A DNA stretch of 64,000 nt from Sphingobacterium olei (GTDB lineage: Bacteria > Bacteroidota > Bacteroidia > Sphingobacteriales > Sphingobacteriaceae), in the NCBI RefSeq assembly GCF_005048855.1, contig NZ_SUME01000002.1:415057-479056 (forward strand). Reading direction: 5' to 3'. Shown one piece after another: positions 43,181 through 56,612 of the stretch. The notes below the pieces were generated by a model that saw only the letters and a program-made list of their open reading frames with translations, ran no database searches and was not told the origin of the DNA. Position 1 is the first letter of the stretch. Each line of letters starts with the position of its first letter. Position numbers and translations under genes: made by a program.

Positions 43181-46100
43181 TTATTTTCGTTTATACCAAC
43201 GTAGTTTCACGTCACCTTTCAGTCCTGCGGGTTGTAATCCTTTGAGAAATTTCGGTGTAGCAGTTGTCTGCACAAGCTGTTCTTTTGGTATTTCGCGGCT
43301 TTCATAACCAAAGCGATTACCCCAGGTATTATAAACTTTTATTTCCAACTTGTTTTTACCAACCTTTAAATAGTCCGTCACATCAATTTCGTAAGGCTTC
43401 GTCCACACTACACCAACAGGACTATCATTCAATACCACCTCTGCTAAATTTTCCACATCATCCAACTCCAATACGACACGTTGCTTACCTATTTTTTTGC
43501 GTTGGTCAAATGTTAAGCTATAGCTTCCCATCCCGGAATGGTAGCGTATATCTTTTATCGCGGAAGTCGTCCAAAGATCTGGTATCTGCTGTACGATCGG
43601 ATCGTGAGGAACACCAGCGAGCTGGACGATCCATTGTCCTTCTAACGTATTTACCTTACCCTTCTCCCATTGTGGCAATGAAATCTTCTTTTCACTGAAC
43701 AGAACAAAAAATGATTGATAGGCATCGAACGGCAGCGTAAATTTCGAGCGTCCTGCATCCACCGTAAATGCTAAGGAGATTAATCTATCCTGAACCGCAT
43801 CATATACATACGCGTGTGAAGCTTGCGCTCGAACCGAAAAAGTAGCCTGATGGACTACACTATCCTGATTGGAGAAAAAATAACTATCTCCTCCATCAAA
43901 ACGACGATGATTCCATGCGATAATCTTGTTATTTTTATCATTGATGAGGACGTCTTCCTCGATACCCAAGTCCATAAAATTATCAGATGAATAAGTTCCC
44001 ACGTAGACATTCCCTTTACCAACGGCTTTATATAACAATGATCCTTTAGCTAGCATATTTCCAAACAGCTTATTCACTATATTCGTAAAAGCAAGTGAAT
44101 CCGCCGTAGATACATGTCCAAGTAGTGCTGTCGGCCTTTCATGGAAAAGCACAGTAGCTCCTTGTTCAATAAGCGCATTAAATTTTTCAAGCACAGCCAA
44201 CGAATAGTAAGCAGGATTTGGATTCAAAAAATGCTTACCCGGCACCACTAATAATCGGTAGGCAATATGGTCTGATAATAGCACTTCGCCATCTACTACC
44301 TTTGCGTTTTTAAGCAATACATCCGGATTGAAAGAATCATAAGCATAACCACGCAACGGGTCTATCCAATCGACGGGGTTATACATATTAGCCGATGTAC
44401 TGACTGCCGTTATCTTCTGCATGGGCTGTCCTTCATTACGTAATAAAGAATCGGTATGATTTACACGAGGTTCGCCAATGATGCCTGGAAGCGTGCGCAC
44501 AAGCCGATCCGGCAAAATCGATCGTCTCGGCATTTCTTCGCCGATAAATACAGCGATATCGCGCACCGGCTTTCCATGCTGCAACAGCTGCTGAGTGCGT
44601 ATCGCGTAATCTATCCAAGCCTTTCCAGGTTTCCACCACGTCTGATCACGTTGAAAATAGGTTCCTACACCATCTAAAGTCATACCCGGTTTACGGTCCA
44701 TCCATGGGTTGTGTACATAGACATGATAGGCCAAGTTGTTTACCCCCAAAGCATAGTTTCTATCTTGCAATGATTTTAACAAACGCGGATGTTCATCCCA
44801 TTCCATACGGATTTGCGTAAATGCTTCAGACATTACGATATTCTTTCCATAAATATGTCCTCCCGAAACGGCATCCAATATATCATTCGGTTTATCATGT
44901 GAAGGGCTCCTAAACCAAAACTCGCCCATCGTACGATCCGTGTAGGTAAAATGCGATAGACCATCACTTGTCATAATCGGAGCGGTTGCCTCTGCGGTAA
45001 ACTCCACACCATATTTGTCCGACATCCGTCGTAAGGTCTGAAAACCCTTTTCCTGCAGTAAGTCATTAATCGTTTCTCGATAATCGTGTAGAAAGGCTTC
45101 GGAAGCTTCTGCACTATTTACCACATAACCGGCCAATACAGGGAGGTACTCTGTTAGGTCGTAACCTCTTCTTTCTCGAAATTCGGCTTGCATATGTCTG
45201 GTCCAGTTTTGGCTTCCCGACTCCCAGGAGTCAATATGAAATACCGTTAACACGTCATTCGACAATTCGGGACTAACCGACTGCTTGGCCTTGCCAAACC
45301 ATTGTTCAAACTGGAAAGCGACAATATCTGCATCTAATTTATCGCATTCTAGCCCTTTCCCTGCACCTGCGGTTTCATTTTTGTGTCCGGTGGTCGTATG
45401 TCCAATACGTAAGATTCTCCACGTTCCTTGCGGCAATGCAACTTCGACTGCATCATCAACTGTTGCAGGCTGTAGGCGTACCATATTTTCACCCTTCAAG
45501 ATGCTTTCAGGGTGCACGTCGGAAGCAGTTGTTGGCAACGATACCCGCCAAACCTCTCCCGTTTTCCCTTCGAACTGATTTATCTTTGCTTCTTCAAAAA
45601 GGGTAATTCCCAAAAGATTAATCGAAGGTTTCCATTTTGCCGCATCCAAATCCTCTCCACCCGGCTCTGAGCCTGCAGGATCAAATACAAATCGAAAATG
45701 CTTGGCCTGCGTATACGGTATCGTATGCGTTACGCCGTTGTCCCAATCCAACCACCCTGTACGAGGGGATTGCAAACGGATCAACTCTTCGAAGTGCTGC
45801 CCATCATTGCTAATCAATATCTTAAATCTATTAGCACCGTAGTTATTTGCTTTACGCTGGATCCTTATCGCGTTGCATGGAAAAGGTTCCATAAATTCAT
45901 ACTGAATCCAACCGGGCTGGGAAGAAGAAAAACGCTCGGAATTATCCCTTAGGGCTAATCGTTCCAAATTTTCATCGTAACTCGTACTGACCTTTGGGGA
46001 TTCGTTATAGCTGATCCTAAACTGCTTTGCAAGTGGAATCGCAAACAATTGAATATCCTGGTAATAATCGTGAAGTTTTTCCGGTTGCGGTAAATGGATG

Positions 46101-46576
46101 TTAACCCTCCCCTCTTGCTGAACATGTATAATCGTGTCGGCATACACCACTTTCTGCATAGACGTTTCGGGTGTAATCCATGGTCCTCCGGCTGTCGCGA
46201 AACCATCATTCGGAAAGAGCGCAATCTGTATGTTGTTCTTCTTGGCTTCCTGTACAAGGTAGCGGAACATCTCCCACCATTCGGGGGATAGTGTCTCTGC
46301 AGAAGGCTCAAATAAAGGAGGATCGGTCTGTGCTTTGATCGGCGTAAAATAGGCTCCCGCAATGTTATTAGCTGCCATAGCCTCCAAATCGGCTTTTATT
46401 CCTTCTTTTGAATAGCTTGCATGCATAAAGTACCATACAACCCATGGCTTAGCTTCTTGATAGGAAGTAGAAGAAAGTGGCACAACAGCAGACGGAATAC
46501 CTTTGATCTGTGCGTTGCTTTGTAGAATAAAGCAACTAAAAAGTAACGCAATACCTATATTTAGATTCTCTTTCAT
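43181..46576 (-). CDS. GH106-like alpha-L-rhamnosidase
   Basis: The 1131-residue protein has a signal peptide (about 1-22) and the GH106 opening 'AKPWVVWYFMHASYSKEGIK' followed by 'DLEAMAANNIAGAYFTPI'. A TIM-barrel region includes 'FHIDSWESGSQNWT' and 'VNNLAYHVYVHNPWMDRKPG'. A C-terminal galactose-binding-like domain ('AEVVLNDSPVGVVWTKPYEI') ends it. GH106 enzymes remove alpha-L-rhamnose from rhamnogalacturonan and related glycans. It is one of two rhamnosidase-type genes in this locus. Confidence 0.87.
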   Translation of the reverse strand: MKENLNIGIALLFSCFILQSNAQIKGIPSAVVPLSSTSYQEAKPWVVWYFMHASYSKEGIKADLEAMAANNIAGAYFTPIKAQTDPPLFEPSAETLSPEWWEMFRYLVQEAKKNNIQIALFPNDGFATAGGPWITPETSMQKVVYADTIIHVQQEGRVNIHLPQPEKLHDYYQDIQLFAIPLAKQFRISYNESPKVSTSYDENLERLALRDNSERFSSSQPGWIQYEFMEPFPCNAIRIQRKANNYGANRFKILISNDGQHFEELIRLQSPRTGWLDWDNGVTHTIPYTQAKHFRFVFDPAGSEPGGEDLDAAKWKPSINLLGITLFEEAKINQFEGKTGEVWRVSLPTTASDVHPESILKGENMVRLQPATVDDAVEVALPQGTWRILRIGHTTTGHKNETAGAGKGLECDKLDADIVAFQFEQWFGKAKQSVSPELSNDVLTVFHIDSWESGSQNWTRHMQAEFRERRGYDLTEYLPVLAGYVVNSAEASEAFLHDYRETINDLLQEKGFQTLRRMSDKYGVEFTAEATAPIMTSDGLSHFTYTDRTMGEFWFRSPSHDKPNDILDAVSGGHIYGKNIVMSEAFTQIRMEWDEHPRLLKSLQDRNYALGVNNLAYHVYVHNPWMDRKPGMTLDGVGTYFQRDQTWWKPGKAWIDYAIRTQQLLQHGKPVRDIAVFIGEEMPRRSILPDRLVRTLPGIIGEPRVNHTDSLLRNEGQPMQKITAVSTSANMYNPVDWIDPLRGYAYDSFNPDVLLKNAKVVDGEVLLSDHIAYRLLVVPGKHFLNPNPAYYSLAVLEKFNALIEQGATVLFHERPTALLGHVSTADSLAFTNIVNKLFGNMLAKGSLLYKAVGKGNVYVGTYSSDNFMDLGIEEDVLINDKNNKIIAWNHRRFDGGDSYFFSNQDSVVHQATFSVRAQASHAYVYDAVQDRLISLAFTVDAGRSKFTLPFDAYQSFFVLFSEKKISLPQWEKGKVNTLEGQWIVQLAGVPHDPIVQQIPDLWTTSAIKDIRYHSGMGSYSLTFDQRKKIGKQRVVLELDDVENLAEVVLNDSPVGVVWTKPYEIDVTDYLKVGKNKLEIKVYNTWGNRFGYESREIPKEQLVQTTATPKFLKGLQPAGLKGDVKLRWYKRK

Positions 46577-46670
46577 TTTCTTTCTATCATATTTTCTAAT
46601 AGCGTTATATCGCTTTTAGAGTTACTTCCTACAGCCCTTGGATTTGTCCCGACAGTCGCACTGCACGTTT

Positions 46671-49961
<3,291 letters not shown>

Positions 49962-50068
49962 TTACGGTCCTATATCTTCACGATTTTTGCTGCCTACCGG
50001 AAGACGGGGATCTAAACGCTTCACACTTACGAATAAATCGTTCATTACATGCAGGATGATAAATCAAA

Positions 50069-52243
50069 CTATAACTTATAGTCGATTTCGTATGCCACAC
50101 CTGCCCGTACTTCTAGGGTATATGTCTCCTTATTCAATTGGACGATTGTGCCGTTCTTGGACTTCGGTTTTGTTTTACTCTTTATCTTTAGCGTACCGAT
50201 TCCTGTAGGAGATTGCACTTTTATCTTAGTTGCAGAAACATACAGATCGATCTCTCCCGCAGGTGTAGGCACTTTACCTTCCATCCATTGCAAAGAAGCC
50301 AAATACGGCTCAATTTCATAGGTTTGGTATCCGGCCGAAGTTGGTTTCACCCCTAAATAATATTTTCCCAAAAGGTAGATCGGACTTGCTCCCCAAGAAT
50401 GGCAAAGACTTTTTCCAAACTCACGACCATACATGGTATAATGTTCTGCTCCCGATTTAGCGGGGTTGTATTCCTCCCAAAAAGTAGTCGCGCCAAGCTT
50501 CAGCATCCCTCCCCAGTACTCCTTTATTTGTCGCATGACATAGTCCTTTTCCCCCATTGCACAGAGAGCTTCCAATTCATAGTAGCGCATATAGGGTGTC
50601 ATGATCTTTTGCACCTGATCATTTAACAGTACATTAGTTTTGATCCCTTGTTGTTGCTCCTTGGACATATAGTCGAAGAATATCGCAAACATATTGGTAT
50701 AACGGGTCACGTTTTCTGTCTGTTCTCCATTAATTCGGCTGTGTACGAAGGCCTGTTTGGTCGGGTTCCAATAGTATTCGAACAGTTTCGTCTTTAATGA
50801 CTTCGCTTCCTTGGCATAAAAATCCTGATCGTCCTTTTGTTGCAACAATTCGGCACATAGCGCCATTGTCTCCAAGCTGCGGCACAGCAACAATTGCTCG
50901 AAACTAACCTCTCCCTTTTTACTCAGACCGTCCGCCCAATCGATAAAAACCCAATCTCCGGAGAGACCTTCCATCAGTCCGTCTTTGTTGCGACGTCCCA
51001 AACAGAATTCCATTAAGCTTTGCATACGGGGATATACCGCTTCGATAAATTCCTTATCTCCTGTATACTGATAGTAGTCGTAAATGCTCAAAAACCAATA
51101 GAATGTGTAATCCATAATGGTATTGATATGCGTCATGGTCGGTTCTTTACCCCGCAATGCCAATATTGTACGCTTCACCGTTTCGGAATCAAAGCCTAAA
51201 TAATAATTCATCGCATAAGATTGGTAGGCATCGCCACTCCAGATCCAACGATCCCTTTTTATGCCATCGATATAAAACTCACGCGATGTCAACTCCATCG
51301 TATATTTAGCTACTTCCCAAATGTTGTTGAGCTCTTCATCCGAGCTTTTGAATGCTCCTCGGTCTTCCACAGGGAGGTATTCATATTGCATAGACACCTT
51401 GTCATAGCTGATATTTCCCTCCTTTTCGATGTAGACGTAGCGAAAGGCTTTAGACAGATCCAACGTGCTATCGGTTGATGAAGCACGCGATACATCGATA
51501 TAATCTAAGGTTTCACACGTCGCGATGCCCAAAGCCTCTTCTTTTGATTCGCCATAGTACACAGACAGTTTTCCGTTACCTTTTAGCTGGTGAAAGGTTA
51601 GAAAGCCAAACGTATTCTTACCGAAATCGACTAATGTACCTTTGCCCTGTTGTGTAGTCGATATAGATTCTTCCTGTCGGGTAGGGAGCTTAAATTTAGA
51701 AGGGAACTGCGTAGGTTGATCAAAATTCCAGTAGCCTGCTTTGACATAGGTCGTACCCGATTGATCAGAAGCCTTTCCTGTCTCATCGATCCATTCTTTG
51801 TCCTCAAACGTAACTAACCAATCTTTGTTGGTATTCACGGTTTTACCTGAGACGTATAAGGCCGGTACCTGCCCTTGGTTATAAACCTTAATATTTACTT
51901 TTTGTTTTCCTTTTTTAAGATCGATCTTTGCAGGCATACCAGGTAGCATTTTCCCATTCACCTTGACATTGTACTTTCCTTCGGCTACGATCGTTATCTC
52001 TTCATCCGCAGGTACGTCAAACTCCTTGTGGAACTCTACCAATACATAGTGGCTATCCATTCGCCAAAACGGCGGAAAGAATGTTCCTCTTTCTGTTCTG
52101 CGATTTTGCATATCGTTGCTTAACCATACCTCAAAATCACCAGGATACCAGATCCAGGTAGCTCCCTGCTGTGCAAACAGCGTAACAGCGGAAAACAAAC
52201 AACAACAGAAAGACGTAATTTTCTTTATAAACATGATATCCAT
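50069..52243 (-). CDS. GH78-like alpha-L-rhamnosidase
   Basis: The protein has a signal peptide and the GH78 fold: N-terminal beta domains ('YVLVEFHKEFDVPADEEITI'), then an alpha/alpha six-barrel with the catalytic region 'DGIKRDRWIWSGDAYQSYAM' near residues 325-345. 'FGKSLCHSWGASPIYLLGKY' and a short beta C-domain follow. The family inverts alpha-L-rhamnosides. The frame opens at 52300, but its first 19 residues precede the signal peptide, so ATG 52243 or 52234 is more likely. It heads the block of hydrolases, 162 bases after the permease gene. Confidence 0.87.
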   Translation of the reverse strand: MDIMFIKKITSFCCCLFSAVTLFAQQGATWIWYPGDFEVWLSNDMQNRRTERGTFFPPFWRMDSHYVLVEFHKEFDVPADEEITIVAEGKYNVKVNGKMLPGMPAKIDLKKGKQKVNIKVYNQGQVPALYVSGKTVNTNKDWLVTFEDKEWIDETGKASDQSGTTYVKAGYWNFDQPTQFPSKFKLPTRQEESISTTQQGKGTLVDFGKNTFGFLTFHQLKGNGKLSVYYGESKEEALGIATCETLDYIDVSRASSTDSTLDLSKAFRYVYIEKEGNISYDKVSMQYEYLPVEDRGAFKSSDEELNNIWEVAKYTMELTSREFYIDGIKRDRWIWSGDAYQSYAMNYYLGFDSETVKRTILALRGKEPTMTHINTIMDYTFYWFLSIYDYYQYTGDKEFIEAVYPRMQSLMEFCLGRRNKDGLMEGLSGDWVFIDWADGLSKKGEVSFEQLLLCRSLETMALCAELLQQKDDQDFYAKEAKSLKTKLFEYYWNPTKQAFVHSRINGEQTENVTRYTNMFAIFFDYMSKEQQQGIKTNVLLNDQVQKIMTPYMRYYELEALCAMGEKDYVMRQIKEYWGGMLKLGATTFWEEYNPAKSGAEHYTMYGREFGKSLCHSWGASPIYLLGKYYLGVKPTSAGYQTYEIEPYLASLQWMEGKVPTPAGEIDLYVSATKIKVQSPTGIGTLKIKSKTKPKSKNGTIVQLNKETYTLEVRAGVAYEIDYKL

Positions 52244-52405
52244 TTTAATATCCAATTGGCTTCGCATGATGTCTACGCATACTTCTTCTTCACTGAACAA
52301 TTGAGTTTGGCGTTATCCATCAAATACAAACTTACCTCAAAAGCCCCTTGTATAGTTATAAGATTTTCTCTAGCTATTATATTATGTTAGCATGGGCATA
52401 CTGCT

Positions 52406-53701
52406 TTATTTAATCGAAACAGGTTTGTAACCTTTTGCAGCATACCATAGAATCACGGCATAACATACCAATGGAATTACATACCCTATCTGTGTATTAT
52501 CATTTGCATTGTCTATAATATCCCCCATGAGGAAAGGAAAGATTGCTCCTCCGACAATGGACATAATCAGCCACGACGATGCTTGTTTTGTTTCGTTACC
52601 CAAATTTGCGATACCCAATGAGAAGATCGTGGGAAACATAATAGACATAAAGAAGCCTAAACCACCCAAAGCGTATAAAACCACCATACCTGATCCAAAA
52701 ACAGCCGTGGCCGCCAATAAAACAGATACCAATGTGTAGATGGATAATAGTCGATTTGCCGTAGTGTATTTTAGAAGAAATGTGCCAACAAACCGACCGA
52801 CCATAAATAAAAGTCCGTACACACCCAAATAGTATCCTGCTGTTTTTTCATCTACACCAGCCCCTTGTTGCGCCATACGAATAAAAAAACTAGTGACACA
52901 AACTTGAGCTCCTACATAGAAAAATTGAGCCACAACGGCAAAAGTCAGATTCTTATGCCGTAGCACGGCAAATAGGCTTTTCTTTTCGCTACTTTCTCCT
53001 ACTACCGATTGCGTCTCCTTAATCTCCGGAAGCTTCACAAACATGAAAATGACAGCAACCAACAATAAAATAACTCCCAATACAAAATAGGGCAGTTTAA
53101 CGGAAGAAGCTTCTGAAGCTAAATAGGTCAAGCGTTCAGCTTCCGCCATAGCCTCCAATTCCGAAGCGGTATAGCTTGTTCCCGAAAGAATGAATACCGT
53201 TCCTAGAATGGGTCCTAACATCGCTGCTAACCCATTAAATGAAGCAGCCAGATTGATACGTTGTGTGGCCGACTCAGGAGGCCCCAATATGGTCGCATAG
53301 GGATTTGCCGCGGTCTCCAATACAGCCAGCCCACAACCAATAATGAACAACGCCACCAAAAACAGTTCGTACATTCGCGCGTTGGCGGCAGGAATAAACA
53401 GGAAAGCGCCCAATGAAAAGGCGAGGAGGCCAATAACGATTGAAACTTTGTAGCCCAACTTACGCAATAGAAGTCCCGCAGGTAGCGCCATGATAAAATA
53501 AGCGAAGAAAACAGAGGTATCCACCAGAGCGGATTGACTATTGTCCAGCTGACAGGCCTTTTTCAAATGCGGAATCAACACACCATTCAAATTATGGGCA
53601 ATACCCCACAAGAAAAATAAACTAACAACAAGTATAAAAGGAAACAGATAATTCTTGGGATTACCGGTAACGGTCACTTTTTTAGTTGAATCGATATGCA
53701 T
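52406..53701 (-). CDS. FucP-family sugar:H+ symporter (MFS)
   Basis: The 431-residue protein has about 12 membrane helices and the FucP/GluP signatures 'FFLWGIAHNLNGVLIPHLKK', 'VDTSVFFAYFIMALPAGLL', 'LETAANPYATILGP' and 'RINLAASFNGLAAMLGPILG'. Family members import L-fucose, glucose, galactose or related sugars with protons. In this locus it is the only inner-membrane transporter, which is important because the two solute-binding-protein homologues upstream have no ABC permease. A 6-deoxyhexose such as rhamnose or fucose is a reasonable but unproven substrate. Confidence 0.88.
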   Translation of the reverse strand: MHIDSTKKVTVTGNPKNYLFPFILVVSLFFLWGIAHNLNGVLIPHLKKACQLDNSQSALVDTSVFFAYFIMALPAGLLLRKLGYKVSIVIGLLAFSLGAFLFIPAANARMYELFLVALFIIGCGLAVLETAANPYATILGPPESATQRINLAASFNGLAAMLGPILGTVFILSGTSYTASELEAMAEAERLTYLASEASSVKLPYFVLGVILLLVAVIFMFVKLPEIKETQSVVGESSEKKSLFAVLRHKNLTFAVVAQFFYVGAQVCVTSFFIRMAQQGAGVDEKTAGYYLGVYGLLFMVGRFVGTFLLKYTTANRLLSIYTLVSVLLAATAVFGSGMVVLYALGGLGFFMSIMFPTIFSLGIANLGNETKQASSWLIMSIVGGAIFPFLMGDIIDNANDNTQIGYVIPLVCYAVILWYAAKGYKPVSIK

Positions 53702-53719
53702 ACGTCAATATATTGAAGG

Positions 53720-54175
53720 TTATTTAGAAGTTGTTTCTTTACGTTTGGCCAGCAAAATATGATCCGCTACCAATACGACCTGCCCATGCTGGTTAATCAC
53801 CTCGACATGCTCTACCACAGTACCGTATTCTGGGTTCTTAGCCTCCGATTTTTCAGAAATAGTAACTTCCACGTGAATGGTGTCGCCTATGAAAACCGGC
53901 TTTACAAAACGTAAACGATCATAACCTTTTGAAAAGGCTTCCGGGTTGATCACGGACGCCGTCAAACCAATACCGATGGCAAAAATCATCGTTCCATGGG
54001 CGATCCGTTGACCAAAGGGCTGTGTTTTGCACCATTCTGCATCCATATGATGCGGAAAAAAATCGCCGGTATGGCCAGCGTGAACCACAAAGTCAGTCTC
54101 TGTAATGGTTCGCCCCAATGTTACACGTTTATCCTCCAACGTGTAATCTTCGTAAAATATCGATTCGAAATGCAT
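53720..54175 (-). CDS. MaoC-like enoyl-CoA hydratase
   Basis: The 151-residue protein is a single hot-dog domain with the (R)-hydratase motif: Asp and His in '[17 protein letters not shown]', then '[15 protein letters not shown]'. MaoC proteins add water to enoyl-CoA thioesters. It lies in the cytosol, between the FucP-type permease and the Gfo/Idh/MocA gene. The two class III CoA-transferases of the same block would supply a CoA thioester, making a short CoA-dependent route plausible. The actual substrate is unknown. Confidence 0.88.
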   Translation of the reverse strand: MHFESIFYEDYTLEDKRVTLGRTITETDFVVHAGHTGDFFPHHMDAEWCKTQPFGQRIAHGTMIFAIGIGLTASVINPEAFSKGYDRLRFVKPVFIGDTIHVEVTISEKSEAKNPEYGTVVEHVEVINQHGQVVLVADHILLAKRKETTSK

Positions 54176-54246
54176 ATTTTTAGATGTTAGTATTTAGATA
54201 TCAGAACTATCCACGTTCTTAGTCTTTTATCGTTATTCTTTGTTTT

Positions 54247-55320
54247 TTAAACCTTGTAATTGACGGATTGTCCGCCTCTCGCACTACTTTGATATGCAGC
54301 TTCCACCACCGCCATGGTATCAACAACATCCTCCACTGCAGCCGGTAATACGTTAATTTCGCCTAATTTGAATCGCATCAAACTTCCCATGCTACCGATA
54401 AAAGCATCCGGAAACCACGAGCCTTCAATCGGAAAGGTTACCCACTCGCACTGTCCATTTTCATCTTTGATACCATATTCAAATGCATCCGGCACTCCAT
54501 CGGGATAATTCATCAACAGGCCCATCTTTGCTTTGATAGCACCTTTAGTACCTTCCCATTTGATATAACTCTCCTGATGTCTCGCACCAAAGTCGTGATC
54601 GTGATTGGTATTCACGACAGCATGTACCGTATCACCATAGTCAAACAACAAGGTTGTTCTGCTCGAAGATAAAGCCTTTGCAGGGTGTTTCAATGTCTTG
54701 GCATATATGCTTGCTGGATTCCCTAAAAAGGAACGGATCAGGTCGATATAGTGTACGCTATGGTATAGTATTTCGAGGCGGGGATGTACCATGACATGGG
54801 GAAATAATTCCCAAGGTGTCTGCACCGTGACCCGCACTTCCATATCGTAGATCTCTCCAATATATCCCTTTTCGATTAACCAGCGCGCAGCATTCACAAA
54901 CGGTGCCTGTCTTAACTGGCAGTTGATTGCCGCAACTAGACCTTTACGTTGGCAAACTTCTAAAATAGCTTTACTTTCGGAAAAATAATCACCCATGGGC
55001 TTCTGTATCAATACCGCCGCCCCATTGGGCAACGCTTCCAAAGTTTCGATAAACTGGCTGGGCATGATCGTAATATCATAGACGGTATCTGCAGGAGCCT
55101 GCGCAACGGCATCAGCTACCGAATCAAATACATGGGGTATAGCAAACTCCGCTGCCAAGGCCTCGGCTTTAGGCTTCGTACGATTTACGATACCATACAC
55201 CTCAAAACCCGCTTTTTTGTAAGCTGGCAGATGGGCATCCTTCACAATGCCTCCCGCTCCAATAATAACAATAGGTAGCTTTGTTTTAGGTAATATGGCT
55301 TTGTATTCAATGTTTAACAT
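54247..55320 (-). CDS. Gfo/Idh/MocA-family oxidoreductase
   Basis: The 357-residue protein has an N-terminal Rossmann domain ('VIIGAGGIVKDAHLPAYKKA', about 15-34) and the C-terminal alpha/beta substrate domain. The usual EKP catalytic-lysine motif appears as 'LIQKPMGDYF', with Gln for Glu; the Lys is kept. Members oxidise or reduce sugars and cyclitols with NAD(P). An in-frame TTG at 55359 overlaps the upstream stop, but ATG 55320 fits the family N-terminus. It belongs to the CoA-transferase block. Confidence 0.9.
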   Translation of the reverse strand: MLNIEYKAILPKTKLPIVIIGAGGIVKDAHLPAYKKAGFEVYGIVNRTKPKAEALAAEFAIPHVFDSVADAVAQAPADTVYDITIMPSQFIETLEALPNGAAVLIQKPMGDYFSESKAILEVCQRKGLVAAINCQLRQAPFVNAARWLIEKGYIGEIYDMEVRVTVQTPWELFPHVMVHPRLEILYHSVHYIDLIRSFLGNPASIYAKTLKHPAKALSSSRTTLLFDYGDTVHAVVNTNHDHDFGARHQESYIKWEGTKGAIKAKMGLLMNYPDGVPDAFEYGIKDENGQCEWVTFPIEGSWFPDAFIGSMGSLMRFKLGEINVLPAAVEDVVDTMAVVEAAYQSSARGGQSVNYKV

Positions 55321-55355
55321 AGCAATGAATTTATTTTTTCTGCGTGTATTTGTTC

Positions 55356-56612
55356 TCAATGGCCATCAAGAGCTTTCATGGTTTTACTGTTACCACCACC
55401 TGAAAGTTTTTCCTGAGCTTCTTTTAAAAGGGTCAAACTGTCTTTCTCACTGTGGATAGCAGAAGTAACGGTATGATCAATAATATGTGCTACATCAGAC
55501 CAGTTCGCTATTCGCGGTAGCGTACGGGCAGTTTCGTGGAGCGCAGCGAGCTTATTGTAAAACGGAATCTGGGCATTAATATCGGCATCATACCAAGTCG
55601 AATAACGACAACCGACAGCACCTCCCAATGACAGGGCTTTATCCTGCTCTTTAGCGACTGCAAAACGTATAAAGTCGTACGCCAATGCTTTATGTTTACT
55701 TCCTTCGGCGATCGCATACAGCCAGTACACATTGAGTGAAGGTGCAGAAATATTTTCATTAGCCGGTATAGGCGCAATCTCTACTTGACCTCGCACAGTA
55801 GACGCCGAATCAATTTGAGCCCAAGAGGCAAAACCAAACCAATTGACCATCATCGCGACTTCTCCCCTTGCAAAAGCCTCTCCCGCCTGCACGGATTCGT
55901 ATGTTACCGAATTTGGATGCAAGCAACGCCTATCCCGAAACAAGCTTCTGTAAAAATCCAGAGCCTCCACCGCAGTCGTTTGATCCAGACTTACCTGTCC
56001 ATGTTTATCCAGCAATTCACCTCCTCTGGACCACAGCTGTATACAGAAGTCAAACACCGCATTGTGTCCATCGGGATAACCGGCAAAGACAGTTCCATAC
56101 AAATTGTCCTGAGGTCTTGTAAAGAATTCGGCAACCAAAAGAAAATCTTCCCACGTTTTTGGAACAGCTAATTCCCGCTTATGCATATTGAAAAACTGTT
56201 GCTGTTCTTTTTCACTTTCAAAAAGGTCTTTACGAATTACCAAACATTCCGGACCATCATGAAAAGGAAGTCCAACGATCTGTCCTTCAAAATTTTGAAA
56301 TCCTAGCAAGCTCGAACTCCATGCTCTAGCATAATCCTCGGGAGGATTACGATTCAAGTACTCATTTAAAACGTGTAAGTCGCCTTGTTCAAAAGCTTGT
56401 GCAATCCAGTCGGTATTGATATGCACAAGATCCCAATTGCCATTACGAAGCCCATGTTGCACGAACAGGGTATCGTATAACTCTTCTAAATCCAAGGGTA
56501 CGAATTCGATATCCACATCTACCGCATATAGTTCCTTATATTGATGCCAAAATTTAAGCAAAGCTTGCTCAAAAGGATCAAATTTTCTAACAGCGAAACG
56601 TAATTTAGCCAT
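55356..56612 (-). CDS. Family 1 solute-binding-protein homologue without signal peptide (copy B)
   Basis: The 418-residue protein has the fold markers of ABC sugar-binding proteins: 'IEFVPLDLEELYDTL', 'WDLVHINTDWIAQAFEQGDL', 'AVPKTWEDFLLVAEFF', 'GEVAMMVNWFGFASWAQI' and 'KHKALAYDFIRFAVAKEQ'. It starts directly with strand one ('MAKLRFAVRKFDPFEQALL'). There is no signal peptide or lipobox, and no earlier in-frame start exists. No ABC permease or ATPase is nearby. Its ATG overlaps the end of the CoA-transferase gene by eight bases. It is presumably a cytosolic ligand-binding protein or an enzyme of unknown kind. Confidence 0.82.
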   Translation of the reverse strand: MAKLRFAVRKFDPFEQALLKFWHQYKELYAVDVDIEFVPLDLEELYDTLFVQHGLRNGNWDLVHINTDWIAQAFEQGDLHVLNEYLNRNPPEDYARAWSSSLLGFQNFEGQIVGLPFHDGPECLVIRKDLFESEKEQQQFFNMHKRELAVPKTWEDFLLVAEFFTRPQDNLYGTVFAGYPDGHNAVFDFCIQLWSRGGELLDKHGQVSLDQTTAVEALDFYRSLFRDRRCLHPNSVTYESVQAGEAFARGEVAMMVNWFGFASWAQIDSASTVRGQVEIAPIPANENISAPSLNVYWLYAIAEGSKHKALAYDFIRFAVAKEQDKALSLGGAVGCRYSTWYDADINAQIPFYNKLAALHETARTLPRIANWSDVAHIIDHTVTSAIHSEKDSLTLLKEAQEKLSGGGNSKTMKALDGH

